Assembly: GCF_000980885.2 (NCBI RefSeq)
Contig: NZ_LBDA02000053.1
Coordinates: 85,691-149,690, forward strand
Reading direction: 5' to 3'
DNA length: 64,000 bases
Source: Streptomyces malaysiense
GTDB lineage: Bacteria; Actinomycetota; Actinomycetes; Streptomycetales; Streptomycetaceae
Under the pieces are notes generated by a model. That model worked only from the letters and a program-made list of their open reading frames with translations. It was not told where the DNA came from and did no database searches. Positions within the stretch are counted from its first letter, which is position 1; every line of letters starts with the position of its first letter. Of the stretch, positions 16,393 through 24,941 are shown piece after piece. Made by a program: the position numbers and the translations under genes.

Positions 16393-17577
16393 TCACCGGA
16401 ACGCGTCGAGCCCGGTGAGCGCCTTGCCCAGCACCAGCTGGTGCATCTCGACGGTGCCCTCGTAGGTGAGCACCGATTCGAGGTTGGTCGCGTGCCGCAT
16501 CACGGGGTATTCGAGGGAGATCCCGTTGGCGCCGAGGATCGTCCGCGCCGTACGGCAGATCTCGATGGCCTCGCGGACGTTGTTCAGCTTGCCGAAGCTG
16601 ACCTGCTCCGGGCGCAGCCGGCCGGCGTCCATCCGCCGCCCCAGATGGTGGGCGAGCAGGATCCCCTTGTGCAGTTCCACCGCCATGTCGGCGAGCTTGG
16701 CCTGGGTGAGCTGGAAGCCGCCGATGGGCCGCCCGAACTGCTCGCGGGTCTTCGCGTACTCCACGGCCGACTCGAAGCTGCTGCGCGCGGCGCCCATCGC
16801 GCCCCACACGATGCCGTAGCGGGCGTGCGAGAGGCAGCTCAGCGGACCGCGCAGCCCGACGACCTCCGGCAGCGCCGCGCTCGCGGGCAACCGCACGTCG
16901 TCCAGGACGAGTTCACTGGTGACGGAGGCGCGCAGGGACCACTTGTGCTTGATCTCGGGCGCCGAGAAACCTGGCGTGCCGGTCGGTACGACGAAGCCGC
17001 GGACGCCCTCCTCGGTCTGCGCCCAGACGACGGCCACCCCGGCGACCGACCCGTTGGTGATCCACATCTTGCGCCCGTTGAGCACCCAGTCCCCGCCGTC
17101 GCGCTCGGCACGGGTACGCATCGAGGCGGGGTCGGAGCCGTGGTCCGGCTCGGTCAGGCCGAAGCAGCCGATCACCTCGCCCGCGGCCATCCGGGGCAGC
17201 CACTCCTGCTTCTGCTCCTCGCTGCCGAAGCGGTGGATGGCGTACATGGCGAGGGAGCCCTGCACGGAGACCAGCGAGCGGATACCGGAGTCGGCCGCCT
17301 CCAGTTCCAGACAGGCCAGTCCGTACTGCACGGCCGACGCGCCCGCGCAGCCGTACCCGGTGAGGGACATCCCGAGGGCGCCGATCCCGCCCAGCTCCAG
17401 GGCGAGCTCGCGGATTCGGGGCAGCTCGCCCTTCTCGTACCAGTCGGCGACGTACGGCAGCACGCGGTCGGCCGCCCAGCCGCGGACGGTGTCCCGGACC
17501 GCCAGGTCCTCCGGCTCCAGCAGATCGTCGATCCCGAGCGGGTCGGCGGCGTCGAACGGGGGCAGCTTCGCGGACAT
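16393..17577 (-). CDS. acyl-CoA dehydrogenase, glutaryl-CoA dehydrogenase-like
   Basis: 394 residues, full length for the family. FAD- and substrate-binding signatures are GCFGLTEPDHGSDPASM and WVLNGRKMWITNG; the Arg-containing LSHARYGIVWGAMG is typical of glutaryl-CoA dehydrogenases, where it binds the second carboxylate. The catalytic Glu lies in LTYEGTVEMHQLVLG near residue 370. It would oxidise glutaryl-CoA to crotonyl-CoA in lysine/tryptophan breakdown, or a related acyl-CoA. ATG at 17577 has GGAGGG six bases upstream, and a TetR-size palindrome (17600-17616) overlaps the likely promoter. It is the only catabolic gene here, so the substrate is not confirmed by context. Confidence 0.9.
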   Translation of the reverse strand: MSAKLPPFDAADPLGIDDLLEPEDLAVRDTVRGWAADRVLPYVADWYEKGELPRIRELALELGGIGALGMSLTGYGCAGASAVQYGLACLELEAADSGIRSLVSVQGSLAMYAIHRFGSEEQKQEWLPRMAAGEVIGCFGLTEPDHGSDPASMRTRAERDGGDWVLNGRKMWITNGSVAGVAVVWAQTEEGVRGFVVPTGTPGFSAPEIKHKWSLRASVTSELVLDDVRLPASAALPEVVGLRGPLSCLSHARYGIVWGAMGAARSSFESAVEYAKTREQFGRPIGGFQLTQAKLADMAVELHKGILLAHHLGRRMDAGRLRPEQVSFGKLNNVREAIEICRTARTILGANGISLEYPVMRHATNLESVLTYEGTVEMHQLVLGKALTGLDAFR

Positions 17578-17599
17578 GGGACACCCTCCGGATACTGAA

Positions 17600-17616
17600 A
17601 ACTAGCAGCGCTAGTT
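17600..17616. promoter_or_regulatory. palindromic operator before the acyl-CoA dehydrogenase
   Basis: AACTAGC-AGC-GCTAGTT is a perfect 7-3-7 inverted repeat 23 bases before the dehydrogenase start. Its size and position suit a TetR-type repressor covering the -10 region. No regulator gene is adjacent. Confidence 0.6.
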
Positions 17617-17666
17617 ACGGCTGTGCGGCCGACGTTACGGCGCAGTGTCCCGCACGTCCAGAGGGG

Positions 17667-19355
17667 TCAGGCGGAGACCCGCGGCTTCCCGGGGACCTGC
17701 GGCTTCGCGGAGGTGCGCGGCTTCTCGGAGACACGCGGGGAGGGCACCCCGGCGACACCCGGCTCCGCGGCGGGCGGCACGGCGTCCGCCGCCGGGCCGG
17801 TCTCCGTCCGCGCGGCGCACTGCATGATCCGCGGCAGCCGCAGCGCCATCACCGCGCCCAGCAGCAACAGGCCCGCGCTCACCAGCAGGGTCAGGTGCAG
17901 CCCGTGCACGAAGGAGTCGCGTGCCACCCGGCGCAGCACCGCGCCGGTTTGGCCGCCGAGGCGGTCGGCGACGTCGTAGGCCTCGCCCAGCGAGTGCCCG
18001 GCGGCGGTCGCGTCGGGTGCCGAGACCCCGGGGACCGAATGCAGCCGGGGCGTATAGGCGGCGTTCATCACACTGCCGAGCAGCGCGATGCCGATGCCGG
18101 CGCCCAGCTGGTACGACGTCTCGCCGATCGCCGCCGCCCCGCCGGCCCGGTCCGCGGGGGCCTCGCTGAGCATCGACTCGTAGGCGCCGAACAGCGTGGT
18201 CTCCAGGCCGAAGCCGAGGAGCACGAAGCCGGACAGCATGAGCGGCGGGTCGTCGGTGCCGCCCATCGCGGTCAGGGTCAGCACGGCGGCCGCCGTCAGG
18301 CAGAAGCCGGTGCACACCATCCGGCGCGGCCCGAACCGGCGCAGCACGCGCGCGCCCAGCAGGCCGGCCGCCATCGCCGCCACGGTCAGGGGCAGCAGCC
18401 GCAGCCCGGTGGCGAGCGGGGACAGGCCGAGCACCAGTTGCAGGTACTGCGCGGCGATCAGCTCCAGGCCGACCAGCGCGAGCATGGCCAGCACGATGCA
18501 GCCCACCGAGGTGCTGAAGGCCTGCCTGCGGAACATGCGCAGGTCCACCAGCGGATACGGCAGCCGCCGCTGGCGTCGTACGAAGAGGACCAGGAGGGCC
18601 GCGCCGACCAGCAGCGGCAGCAGGGTGAAGGGGCTCACGGGGTTCTCGCCGCCGCCGAGCCGCTTCACCCCGAGGACGACGCCGAACAGGCCGGCGGCCG
18701 CCATCAGCGCGCCGGCCACGTCCCAGGGGCCGTCGGCCCCGCCCCGGGACTCGGGCAGCAGGAGCCGTCCGACGGGGAGGCTGATCAGCATCAGCGGGAT
18801 GTTGATCAGGAAGACCGAGCCCCACCAGAAGTGCTCCAGCAGGAAGCCGCCGAGCAGCGGCCCGACCGCCGCGCCGACCGCGGCGACCGCGCTCCACACG
18901 CCGATGGCGAGGGCGCGCTCGCGCCGGTCCGGGAAGACCTGGCGCAGGATCGACAGGGTCGCGGGCATGATCATGGCGCCGCCGACGCCGAGCAGGGCGC
19001 GGGCGAGGATCAGCACCTCGGCGGTGTGCGCGCAGGCGGCCACCGCCGAGGCCACGCCGAACAGGCCGTAGCCGAGCAGGAGCACGCGTCTGCGTCCGAC
19101 GCGGTCACCGAGGGTGCCGAAGAGGATCAGCAGTGAGGCGCAGACCAGCGGGTAGACGTCGACGATCCAGAGCAGCTGGACGGCGCCGGGCCGCAGGTCC
19201 TCGCTGACCGCGGGGACGGCCACGTGCAGCACGGTCGCGTCGAGGGCGACGAGCAGCAGGCTGGCGCAGAGGACGACGAGGACGACCCAGCGGTTGGCAC
19301 CGGGCCCGGCCGTCCGACGGCTCGGCCGGAGCTCGGCCGTGGTCGTCCCGGACAT
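17667..19355 (-). CDS. MFS drug exporter, DHA2 (14-helix) family
   Basis: 562 residues with about 14 hydrophobic helices, the size of EmrB/QacA exporters. MFS motif A is GTLGDRVGRRRVLLLG between helices 2 and 3, and motif C-like ALLGVGGAMIMPATLSILRQ follows in helix 5. The last 50 residues are a Pro/Ser/Arg-rich cytoplasmic tail. It would export lipophilic compounds using proton motive force. ATG at 19355 has GGGAGGT seven bases upstream. No regulator is adjacent; the gene downstream (acyl-CoA dehydrogenase) has its own operator, so the two are probably separate units. Confidence 0.92.
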   Translation of the reverse strand: MSGTTTAELRPSRRTAGPGANRWVVLVVLCASLLLVALDATVLHVAVPAVSEDLRPGAVQLLWIVDVYPLVCASLLILFGTLGDRVGRRRVLLLGYGLFGVASAVAACAHTAEVLILARALLGVGGAMIMPATLSILRQVFPDRRERALAIGVWSAVAAVGAAVGPLLGGFLLEHFWWGSVFLINIPLMLISLPVGRLLLPESRGGADGPWDVAGALMAAAGLFGVVLGVKRLGGGENPVSPFTLLPLLVGAALLVLFVRRQRRLPYPLVDLRMFRRQAFSTSVGCIVLAMLALVGLELIAAQYLQLVLGLSPLATGLRLLPLTVAAMAAGLLGARVLRRFGPRRMVCTGFCLTAAAVLTLTAMGGTDDPPLMLSGFVLLGFGLETTLFGAYESMLSEAPADRAGGAAAIGETSYQLGAGIGIALLGSVMNAAYTPRLHSVPGVSAPDATAAGHSLGEAYDVADRLGGQTGAVLRRVARDSFVHGLHLTLLVSAGLLLLGAVMALRLPRIMQCAARTETGPAADAVPPAAEPGVAGVPSPRVSEKPRTSAKPQVPGKPRVSA

Positions 19356-19612
19356 GTACGTACCTCCCAGATGTTCTCTCGTGCGGGGCGGAGCGACAGG
19401 CTCTCCCTTTGTCGTACGGCCGGGAAGGAGTGGTGTTCCCGGACCCCGCTGAACCCACGGGAATGGCTCGTCAGCCTACGCGAGTCCGCCGCGCCCCCGC
19501 GTGGCGGACCTCTCACCCCGGCGCGGCAACCCTGTGGGGTGCACCACGTCGCACCGGCCGGGCCGCTCCCCGGGGACCGGCGCGTTCCCCCGTCCGGTCG
19601 ATAATCGAGCCC

Positions 19613-20830
19613 GTGACCGATCTCAGCACCGGCGTGGCCGCGCCCCACGCCGCGCCCCACGCCCCGCCCGCCGCCCCGCTGCTGCGCAGAGCGGCCCCGG
19701 CGGTGCTGGCGTACGCGGCGGTCCGTGCCCTGGGCATGGTGGTGCTGTGGGTGTGGAGCGCGGCGCGCGGCACGAGCGCGCTGACACTGCTGACCGCGCG
19801 CTGGGACTCGCTCTGGTACACGCGGGTCGCCGAACTGGGCTACGGCTACCAGGTGCGGCTGCCGAACGGCGACGTCCACTCGAACCTGGCGTTCTTCCCG
19901 CTGCTGCCCTGGCTGGAGCGGCTGCTGCACGCGCTCACCCCGCTGTCGTACGCGTACGCGGGCCTCGTGGTGAGCCTGGTGGCCTCGGCGGCCGCGGCGG
20001 CGGGGATCTACGCGGTGGCCGAGCGGGTGTACGGCCACCGGGCCGGGGTGTGCGCCGTACTGCTGTGGGCGGTGCTGCCGGTCGCGGCCGTGCAGTCGAT
20101 GGCGTACAGCGAGTCGCTGTTCACGGCGCTGGCGGCCTGGGCGCTGTACGCGCTGCTGACCGGGCGGTGGGTGGGCGCGGGACTGCTCGCGGCGCTCGCG
20201 GGGCTGACCCGGCCGGTGGGCGGCGCGGTGGTGGCGGCGGTGTGGGCCGCGGCCGCGCTCTCGTTCGTGCGGGACCGAAGCGCGGCGCGTGCGGACGGCG
20301 CTCGGTCGCGGACACGCGCCCCCTCGGATTCCACCGTCCGCCGTCTCCTCGGGGTGCTCCTCGCCCCGCTCGGCACGGCCGGTTACGTCCTGTGGGTGGG
20401 TCATCGCACCGGCGAGGGCCCGCTCGGCTATCTGGACGTCCAGGCCGGATGGCGCAACGGGTTCGACGGCGGGTACGCCTTCGCGTGCTTCGTGGCCGGG
20501 AAGTTCACGTCGTTCCCCGGCGCGCTCGCGGGCGTCGGCCTGATCGTCGGCGTCGCGCTGCTGCTTTGGCTGTACGTCACCGGCGTCCGCAGGGGCCAGC
20601 CGCTCGCACTGCTCGTGTACACCGGTGTCGTGCTCGCGCTCGCGCTGTGCGCGTCGAGCTACTTCGGCTCCAAGCCCCGGCTGCTGCTGCCCGCCTTCCC
20701 CGTGCTCTTCCCCCTCGCCACCGCGCTCGCCCGGCTGCGGACCTCACGGTCCGCCCTGGTCACGGTGGGGTTGGCGATCGTCTCCGCGGTGTACGGGGCG
20801 TTCTGGCTGAACGGCTCGGGACCTCCATGA
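19613..20830 (+). CDS. membrane mannosyltransferase, PIG-V/GT-C type
   Basis: 405 residues with about 9-10 hydrophobic helices. The loop after helix 1 reads LLTARWDSLWYTRVAELGYGY, and the RWDS.WY..IA..GY pattern is the catalytic-loop signature of PIG-V-like transferases that use polyprenyl-phosphate mannose. FFPLLPWLERLLH and YSESLF are also shared by the family. It probably transfers a sugar to a lipid or protein on the outer face of the membrane. GTG at 19613 is chosen because helix 1 follows closely; the frame extends to 19409 but without a ribosome site. Confidence 0.8.
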   Translation: MTDLSTGVAAPHAAPHAPPAAPLLRRAAPAVLAYAAVRALGMVVLWVWSAARGTSALTLLTARWDSLWYTRVAELGYGYQVRLPNGDVHSNLAFFPLLPWLERLLHALTPLSYAYAGLVVSLVASAAAAAGIYAVAERVYGHRAGVCAVLLWAVLPVAAVQSMAYSESLFTALAAWALYALLTGRWVGAGLLAALAGLTRPVGGAVVAAVWAAAALSFVRDRSAARADGARSRTRAPSDSTVRRLLGVLLAPLGTAGYVLWVGHRTGEGPLGYLDVQAGWRNGFDGGYAFACFVAGKFTSFPGALAGVGLIVGVALLLWLYVTGVRRGQPLALLVYTGVVLALALCASSYFGSKPRLLLPAFPVLFPLATALARLRTSRSALVTVGLAIVSAVYGAFWLNGSGPP

Positions 20831-20939
20831 TCCACTTCGGCGGTCCGGCGACGCCCCGGAGAATGGGGACCCTGGGCCGGGTCAACGCATTTATAAGTGC
20901 CATATAAACAACAACCGGCATGATCAAAGGAATTACAGA

Positions 20940-20984
20940 GGGCGGCCTCGCCGGATTGCGGAATCCGGCGGAATTCGGCCGCCC
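20940..20984. terminator. two-tier hairpin after the mannosyltransferase
   Basis: Outer arms GGGCGGCC (20940-20947) and GGCCGCCC (20977-20984) enclose inner arms CGCCGGATT (20949-20957) and AATCCGGCG (20962-20970) around a GCGG loop. It lies 110 bases past the mannosyltransferase stop and 85 bases before the PAP2 gene. The likely role is termination; it could also be a leader structure. Confidence 0.6.
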
Positions 20985-21068
20985 TTGAGAGGTTTCCCAC
21001 ATCACATCGTCATCACAAAGACGCTGTTTCGACCAGTACCACAGCTCACTCGCTGTAACGTCGATTGG

Positions 21069-22094
21069 GTGCGTACCGAACGGAACCTCACCCGGCGTCT
21101 GGACCGGGTGTTCGCCAGGCTGGACCGCGAGCCGGAACGGCCGGCCCATATCGATGTGCCGGTGATGAGCCGGCACCGGGTCGTGCTGTTCTCCGCGACC
21201 CTCGCCTTCTACCTGGCGATCGTGTGGGCCGTGGTGACCACCTCCTGGCTCGTCCGGCTCGACTGGCAGGTCATGTTCTTCCGGCCGTACCAGCAGTGGC
21301 CGCAGATCCACGCCTTCCTCGACTACTACGTGGTGCTCGGCCAGCGCGGCCCCACCGCGGTGATGGTCGCGTCCTGGCTCGGCTGGCGCTCCTGGCGGCA
21401 GCACACGCTCCGCCCGCTGCTCACCCTGGCCACCTCGCTGCTGCTGCTGAACATCACGGTCGGCGCCGCCAAGTACGGCATGGGGCGGCTCGGTCCGCAC
21501 TACGCGACCGTGATCGGCTCGAACGAGATGGTCAGGGGCGGCGATATATTTCCCAGCGGGCACACCGCCAACGCGGTGGTCACCTGGGGCATCCTGGCCT
21601 ACCTGGCCTCCACCCCCCGTGCCCGCCGCTGGCTCTCGGCCGCCTCCGCGATCACCTCGCTCGGCGTCGGCCTCACCACCGTCTACCTCGGTACGCACTG
21701 GCTCAGCGACGTGCTCCTCGGCTGGGCCGCCGGCCTGCTGATCCTGCTCGCCCTGCCGTGGTTCGAGCCGCTGATCGCCCGCACCGAGACGTGGCTGTTC
21801 GACCTGCGCGACCGCTGGCGCGCCCGGCGCATCCGGCCCGTGCCCGAACCGGCCGTCACCGTCGCCCCGGTGGTGCTCACCGGGCCGCGCGGCTCCTCGG
21901 CCGAGCAGCCCGCGCCGGCCCGCGAGCCGGTCTCCTCGACCCGCGCCTCCCGCGGCCTGGTGCACCTGGCGCCCGGCCCGCACACGGCCCGTTCGGAACG
22001 CAGCCCGGTCACCCCGGCGGGCCCCCGCCGCCCGCCCGGTGCCGACCGGGCACCGCGCGGCACGTCCCCGGCCCGCCCCCTGACGGGCGGCTGA
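21069..22094 (+). CDS. PAP2 family membrane phosphatase
   Basis: 341 residues. Five or six membrane helices lie between about residues 35 and 240. The three PAP2 motifs are KYGMGRLGP, FPSGHT and VYLGTHWLSD; the His of motif 2 and the His/Asp of motif 3 are kept, but the usual Arg before motif 3 (SR.YLG.H) is Thr. The family dephosphorylates lipid phosphates such as phosphatidate or undecaprenyl diphosphate. The last 90 residues are Pro/Arg-rich and probably disordered. GTG at 21069 gives a natural N-terminus (RTERNLTRRLDRVF); the frame extends to 20985 without a ribosome site. Confidence 0.87.
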   Translation: MRTERNLTRRLDRVFARLDREPERPAHIDVPVMSRHRVVLFSATLAFYLAIVWAVVTTSWLVRLDWQVMFFRPYQQWPQIHAFLDYYVVLGQRGPTAVMVASWLGWRSWRQHTLRPLLTLATSLLLLNITVGAAKYGMGRLGPHYATVIGSNEMVRGGDIFPSGHTANAVVTWGILAYLASTPRARRWLSAASAITSLGVGLTTVYLGTHWLSDVLLGWAAGLLILLALPWFEPLIARTETWLFDLRDRWRARRIRPVPEPAVTVAPVVLTGPRGSSAEQPAPAREPVSSTRASRGLVHLAPGPHTARSERSPVTPAGPRRPPGADRAPRGTSPARPLTGG

Positions 22095-22140
22095 GGATCC
22101 GGCAGGGGGCACCGGTACGCACCACCGGCCCCACGCCACG

Positions 22141-22179
22141 GCGAAGGCCCCGCTCCCCGGAAGGGAGCGGGGCCTTCGC
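22141..22179. terminator. bidirectional terminator between convergent genes
   Basis: A perfect 17-bp stem, GCGAAGGCCCCGCTCCC (22141-22157) with its complement at 22163-22179, around a CGGAA loop. It lies between the convergent PAP2 and I78 inhibitor genes and can stop both. Confidence 0.85.
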
Positions 22180-22205
22180 GCCGTCCACGCTCGCGGCGGT
22201 GCCGG

Positions 22206-22421
22206 TCAGCCCTTCCAGGCGCGCACCACCCGGCCGTCGCGCACCTCGAAGTTGAGCCGCCCCACGCGGTACTCCATGGTGATGATCGTGCCCGGCGGCA
22301 GCGCGCGCACGGTCGACCAGCCACGCTCCCGGGCGCGTCGCTCGGCCTGCTCGGCGTCGAGGCCGACGTACCCGTCCGGGCTGTCCTGGGGCTCCGCCGG
22401 CGGAGTCGGAATCGGTGTCAT
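22206..22421 (-). CDS. I78 family peptidase inhibitor-like small protein
   Basis: 71 residues. GYVGLDAEQAERRARERGW, then ITMEYRVGRLNFEVRDGRVV, is the pattern of the I78 / potato-inhibitor-I-like family (MDYRxDRLNVxVD), which blocks subtilisin- and trypsin-type serine proteases through an exposed loop. No signal peptide is visible, so it may act inside the cell or be released on lysis. It lies 10 kb from the streptogrisin pair, and a functional link is only a possibility. Confidence 0.78.
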   Translation of the reverse strand: MTPIPTPPAEPQDSPDGYVGLDAEQAERRARERGWSTVRALPPGTIITMEYRVGRLNFEVRDGRVVRAWKG

Positions 22422-22835
22422 ACGGCCACGCTAGGACGACACACGCGGTGACGGAAGCCGGGCGCGGCAGGGTAAGAGCAGCATCAGACTCCCGTCACAC
22501 TTCTGTCACAGATTCCGGGTCTCGTTTCGGTCGAACTTCCTCACACGATCGGGGGTTTCCGTACCGCCCGCCGGGGGATTCGAACTGAATTCCCGCATAC
22601 CGCGCCACCCCGGCGAATTACCTGGCGGAAAGTGCCGGGGCGAGGATCGGGACGGGCCCCGGAGCATGATTCCCGGACGGAATCCGGCGCTATGGCACCC
22701 GAGCTGACACCGCATAGGAAATTTCACGGATTCCGCACATGCCGGTGCCCGATGTGTGCGGACCGCGGGGGCGGTGCCGGGGACCGGTGCGCGGCCGGCG
22801 AGGATCCGGTTCCGCCGTCCGGCGCACGCGGCAGG
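22422..22835. other. gene-free region with an inverted repeat
   Basis: About 415 bases of lower G+C with no supported gene. CGGAATCCG at 22678-22686 and CGGATTCCG at 22727-22735 form a nine-base inverted repeat 40 bases apart, and related GATTCC/GGAATC words recur nearby. Confidence 0.4.
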
Positions 22836-22861
22836 GGCCCCTCGGCCGGAGCCGAGGGGCC
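22836..22861 (-). terminator. hairpin terminator after the Rpf-like gene
   Basis: GGCCCCTCGGC (22836-22846) pairs with 22851-22861 around CGGA, 25 bases beyond the stop of the transglycosylase gene. Confidence 0.8.
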
Positions 22862-22885
22862 TTCGGGCGCGGGAGGCGCCTTCGC

Positions 22886-23554
22886 TCAGAGGGTCAGGCG
22901 GGTTCCGGGGACGATGAGGTCGGGGTCGCCGCCGATCACGGACCGGTTGGCTCCGTACAGGCGGTGCCAGTCCATGCCGTGCCGCGCGGCGATCCCGGAG
23001 AGGGTGTCGCCCTCACGGACGGTGTAGCCGCCGGTGCCCGGGGATGCGGTGCGGCCGGACGGGTGCCGCGACGCGCTCGGCGCCTTCGAGGTCTTCGGCG
23101 TCCTGGACGGCGCCGGCTTCTTCGTCGCGCCGCCCTTGTCGAGGCTCACCTGCGAGGGGGCCGAACCCATCGCTCCCGCGCGGCCGGAGCAGACCGGCCA
23201 GGCGCCCCAGCCCTGGGCCCGCTGGACCCGCGTCGCGACGGCGATCTGCGCGCCCCTGGAGGCCCGGTCGGCCGTCGGGGCGTAGGCGCCGCCGCCGTAC
23301 GCGCTCCAGGTGTGGGCGGAGAACTGGAGTCCTCCGTAGTAGCCGTTGCCGGTGTTGATGTGCCAGTTGCCGCCGCTCTCGCACTGGGCGATGCGGTCCC
23401 ACACCCCGTTGTCCGCGGCGGCGGCGTCGCCGGTCGCGGCCAGCAGCCCCAGCGGGGCCAGCAGCGCGGCACCGGCGAGTACGGCCGTCGTACGGCCCCT
23501 GCGCGCGCTGTCGCCACGGGTGGTGGTACGGCCGGTATCGGCACACTCGGACAT
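22886..23554 (-). CDS. secreted transglycosylase (resuscitation-promoting factor-like) with LysM
   Basis: 222 residues. After an Arg-containing signal peptide (TTAVLAGAALLAPLGLLAATG, cleaved near DAAA) comes an Rpf catalytic domain: NGVWDRIAQCESGGNWHINTGNGYYGG, with the catalytic Glu in CESGG. A Lys/Pro/Ser-rich linker leads to a C-terminal LysM domain (YTVREGDTLSGIAARHG to LIVPGTRLTL) that binds peptidoglycan. Such proteins cleave cell-wall glycan and promote spore germination. ATG at 23554 has GGGAG five bases upstream. A candidate promoter lies about 170 bases upstream; I looked for a ydaO (c-di-AMP) riboswitch, known before some Streptomyces rpf genes, and did not find its core. Confidence 0.93.
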   Translation of the reverse strand: MSECADTGRTTTRGDSARRGRTTAVLAGAALLAPLGLLAATGDAAAADNGVWDRIAQCESGGNWHINTGNGYYGGLQFSAHTWSAYGGGAYAPTADRASRGAQIAVATRVQRAQGWGAWPVCSGRAGAMGSAPSQVSLDKGGATKKPAPSRTPKTSKAPSASRHPSGRTASPGTGGYTVREGDTLSGIAARHGMDWHRLYGANRSVIGGDPDLIVPGTRLTL

Positions 23555-23722
23555 ATGACTCCCTCTCCGACGACCCGGATTCCCCCGGGCGGAGCGCGCC
23601 TCGCCGCGCAGGACCGCGGTTCCTCGCGCCCGCCCCGTCCGCTCCCCCGGTGCCGGCGGTGACGCGTTGCCGGTGCCGGGTGGCGGACGAATCCGAGCGG
23701 TGCTCGTTGCACACGGCGGAGG

Positions 23723-23752
23723 AATGTAGGGAAGGCGCGTGCCGGACATCAA
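23723..23752 (-). promoter_or_regulatory. candidate promoter of the Rpf-like gene
   Basis: On the minus strand TTGATG (-35) is followed after 18 bases by TACATT (-10), a sigma-HrdB-like pair. It would give an untranslated leader of roughly 160 bases before the ATG at 23554. Confidence 0.4.
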
Positions 23753-24094
23753 CCAAATACCCGTCGCGCCAGGCCAGTTGGCAGTTACCTCCGGTATCGT
23801 CGATTTCCGGACACCCACTACATGCACTGATCTGATGATTTTTCGACCATGCCCGACGACTCTCTGTGATCCACCCCACTCGTTCAAGTAGGCCGATCCG
23901 GGGTGGAGTTGACGATGAGTGTCCGGTTCCGCACCCAGAGTGATCGCTTACGGCGGTTGATTCGAACCGGTGCTCCGTCATGCCGTGACCCCCACCACAG
24001 GACGTCCGTTGTCTTCTTCATGAGCCCGGAACCCTGGGGCTCATCGGCCGGGAGCCACCCGACCGGTCCCGCACGCATCCCAAGGGAGCCACCC
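23753..24094. other. intergenic region between divergent genes
   Basis: About 340 bases with lower G+C. A hairpin with ATGAGCCC/GGGCTCAT arms lies at 24020-24044. A minus-strand frame of 45 codons (23884-24021, starting MKKTTDVLWWG) is open but lacks a ribosome site. No gene is supported. Confidence 0.35.
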
Positions 24095-24877
24095 GTGCCG
24101 CGCATGCTCGACGTCAGTGACGCCGTACGCGCCGAGATCGGCGACGAAGAAGCCGACCGGCTGCTCGCCGGAGAGAACGCCCCGGGCAGTTACGACTGCA
24201 CGTCCTGCCGCACCCCGGGCGACTCCGAGCAGGAGCGCACCAGCACCGTTCTCTTCGTCGGCGAGGAGACCGCGGTCCTCGCCTTCGCCCACGCCAGCTG
24301 TCTGCCCTCGCAGGTCGTCCAGGTCACCGAGGAGCAACTGCAGGGCGCCGTCCGCTCCATCGGCGCACAGGCCGGGGGCGGCGAGCCGCAGCGGCCCGCG
24401 CCCGAGCAGGCGGTGCTCGGCGTGACCAGCGGACTCGTCCTGGTCGAGGGCGAGTTGCACCCCGCCCTGGTGGTCGAGCCCACCTCGCCCATCGTGCGCC
24501 CCGGCACCCTCGGGGCCGGGGACGACTTCCTGACGCTCCTCGTCGAGCAGGGCTTCATGCCGGTGACCGAACTGGTCGCGGTCCCCCCGGTGCTGCACGG
24601 CTGGTCGGTGCTGCTGGCGGTGGGCCAGCTGCACGCGGTCCTCCAGCCGGGGCCGCCCGGCGGCCACCCGATCGCCTGGTGGCAGGCCCACCAGCCGCTC
24701 CAGGTCACCGACGGCTGGCGGGCGGCGGCCAACAAGCACCAGCAGGTCCTGATGTTCGCCGCGCCGGTGGGCTCCATCGGCCGCCAGCCGCGCGAGGACC
24801 TGCTGCGGGACTCGCTCGACAAGGCGGCGGCCAACGGCAGGCTGGTCGCGGCGGCCCTCCCCCTCGCCGGGACCTGA
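24095..24877 (+). CDS. conserved hypothetical protein
   Basis: 260 residues from GTG at 24095, with AAGGGAG about seven bases upstream. It begins PRMLDVSDAVRAEIGDEEADRLL and has a CTSCRTPG pair of cysteines near residue 32 and a single CLP cysteine near 66, which could bind a metal. The rest is a mixed alpha/beta protein with Trp-rich HPIAWWQAHQPLQVTDGW. No catalytic motif is visible and I do not recognise a named family. The frame extends upstream to 23903 but that part has non-coding composition. The next gene on this strand starts 64 bases after its stop. Confidence 0.7.
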   Translation: MPRMLDVSDAVRAEIGDEEADRLLAGENAPGSYDCTSCRTPGDSEQERTSTVLFVGEETAVLAFAHASCLPSQVVQVTEEQLQGAVRSIGAQAGGGEPQRPAPEQAVLGVTSGLVLVEGELHPALVVEPTSPIVRPGTLGAGDDFLTLLVEQGFMPVTELVAVPPVLHGWSVLLAVGQLHAVLQPGPPGGHPIAWWQAHQPLQVTDGWRAAANKHQQVLMFAAPVGSIGRQPREDLLRDSLDKAAANGRLVAAALPLAGT

Positions 24878-24941
24878 GCCGCGCGCCCAAAGGAAGGTTG
24901 CGAAACCGCATCTCTTCCCGCGCGCTGTCGTTTGGACATAC

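Noticed and set aside
22632..22860. Small plus-strand frame with a CRCPMC cysteine cluster
   Set aside because: It has no ribosome site, runs into the terminator and the antisense of the Rpf-like gene, and shows no coding bias.
23940..23995. tRNA-like T-arm (GATTCGAACC)
   Set aside because: The TTCGAA core resembles a T-loop, but no five-base stem, anticodon arm or acceptor stem can be formed on either strand.
23884..24021. 45-codon minus-strand frame starting MKKTTDVLWWG
   Set aside because: The start has no ribosome site, the G+C is low and unbiased by codon position, and the frame lies in a divergent promoter region.
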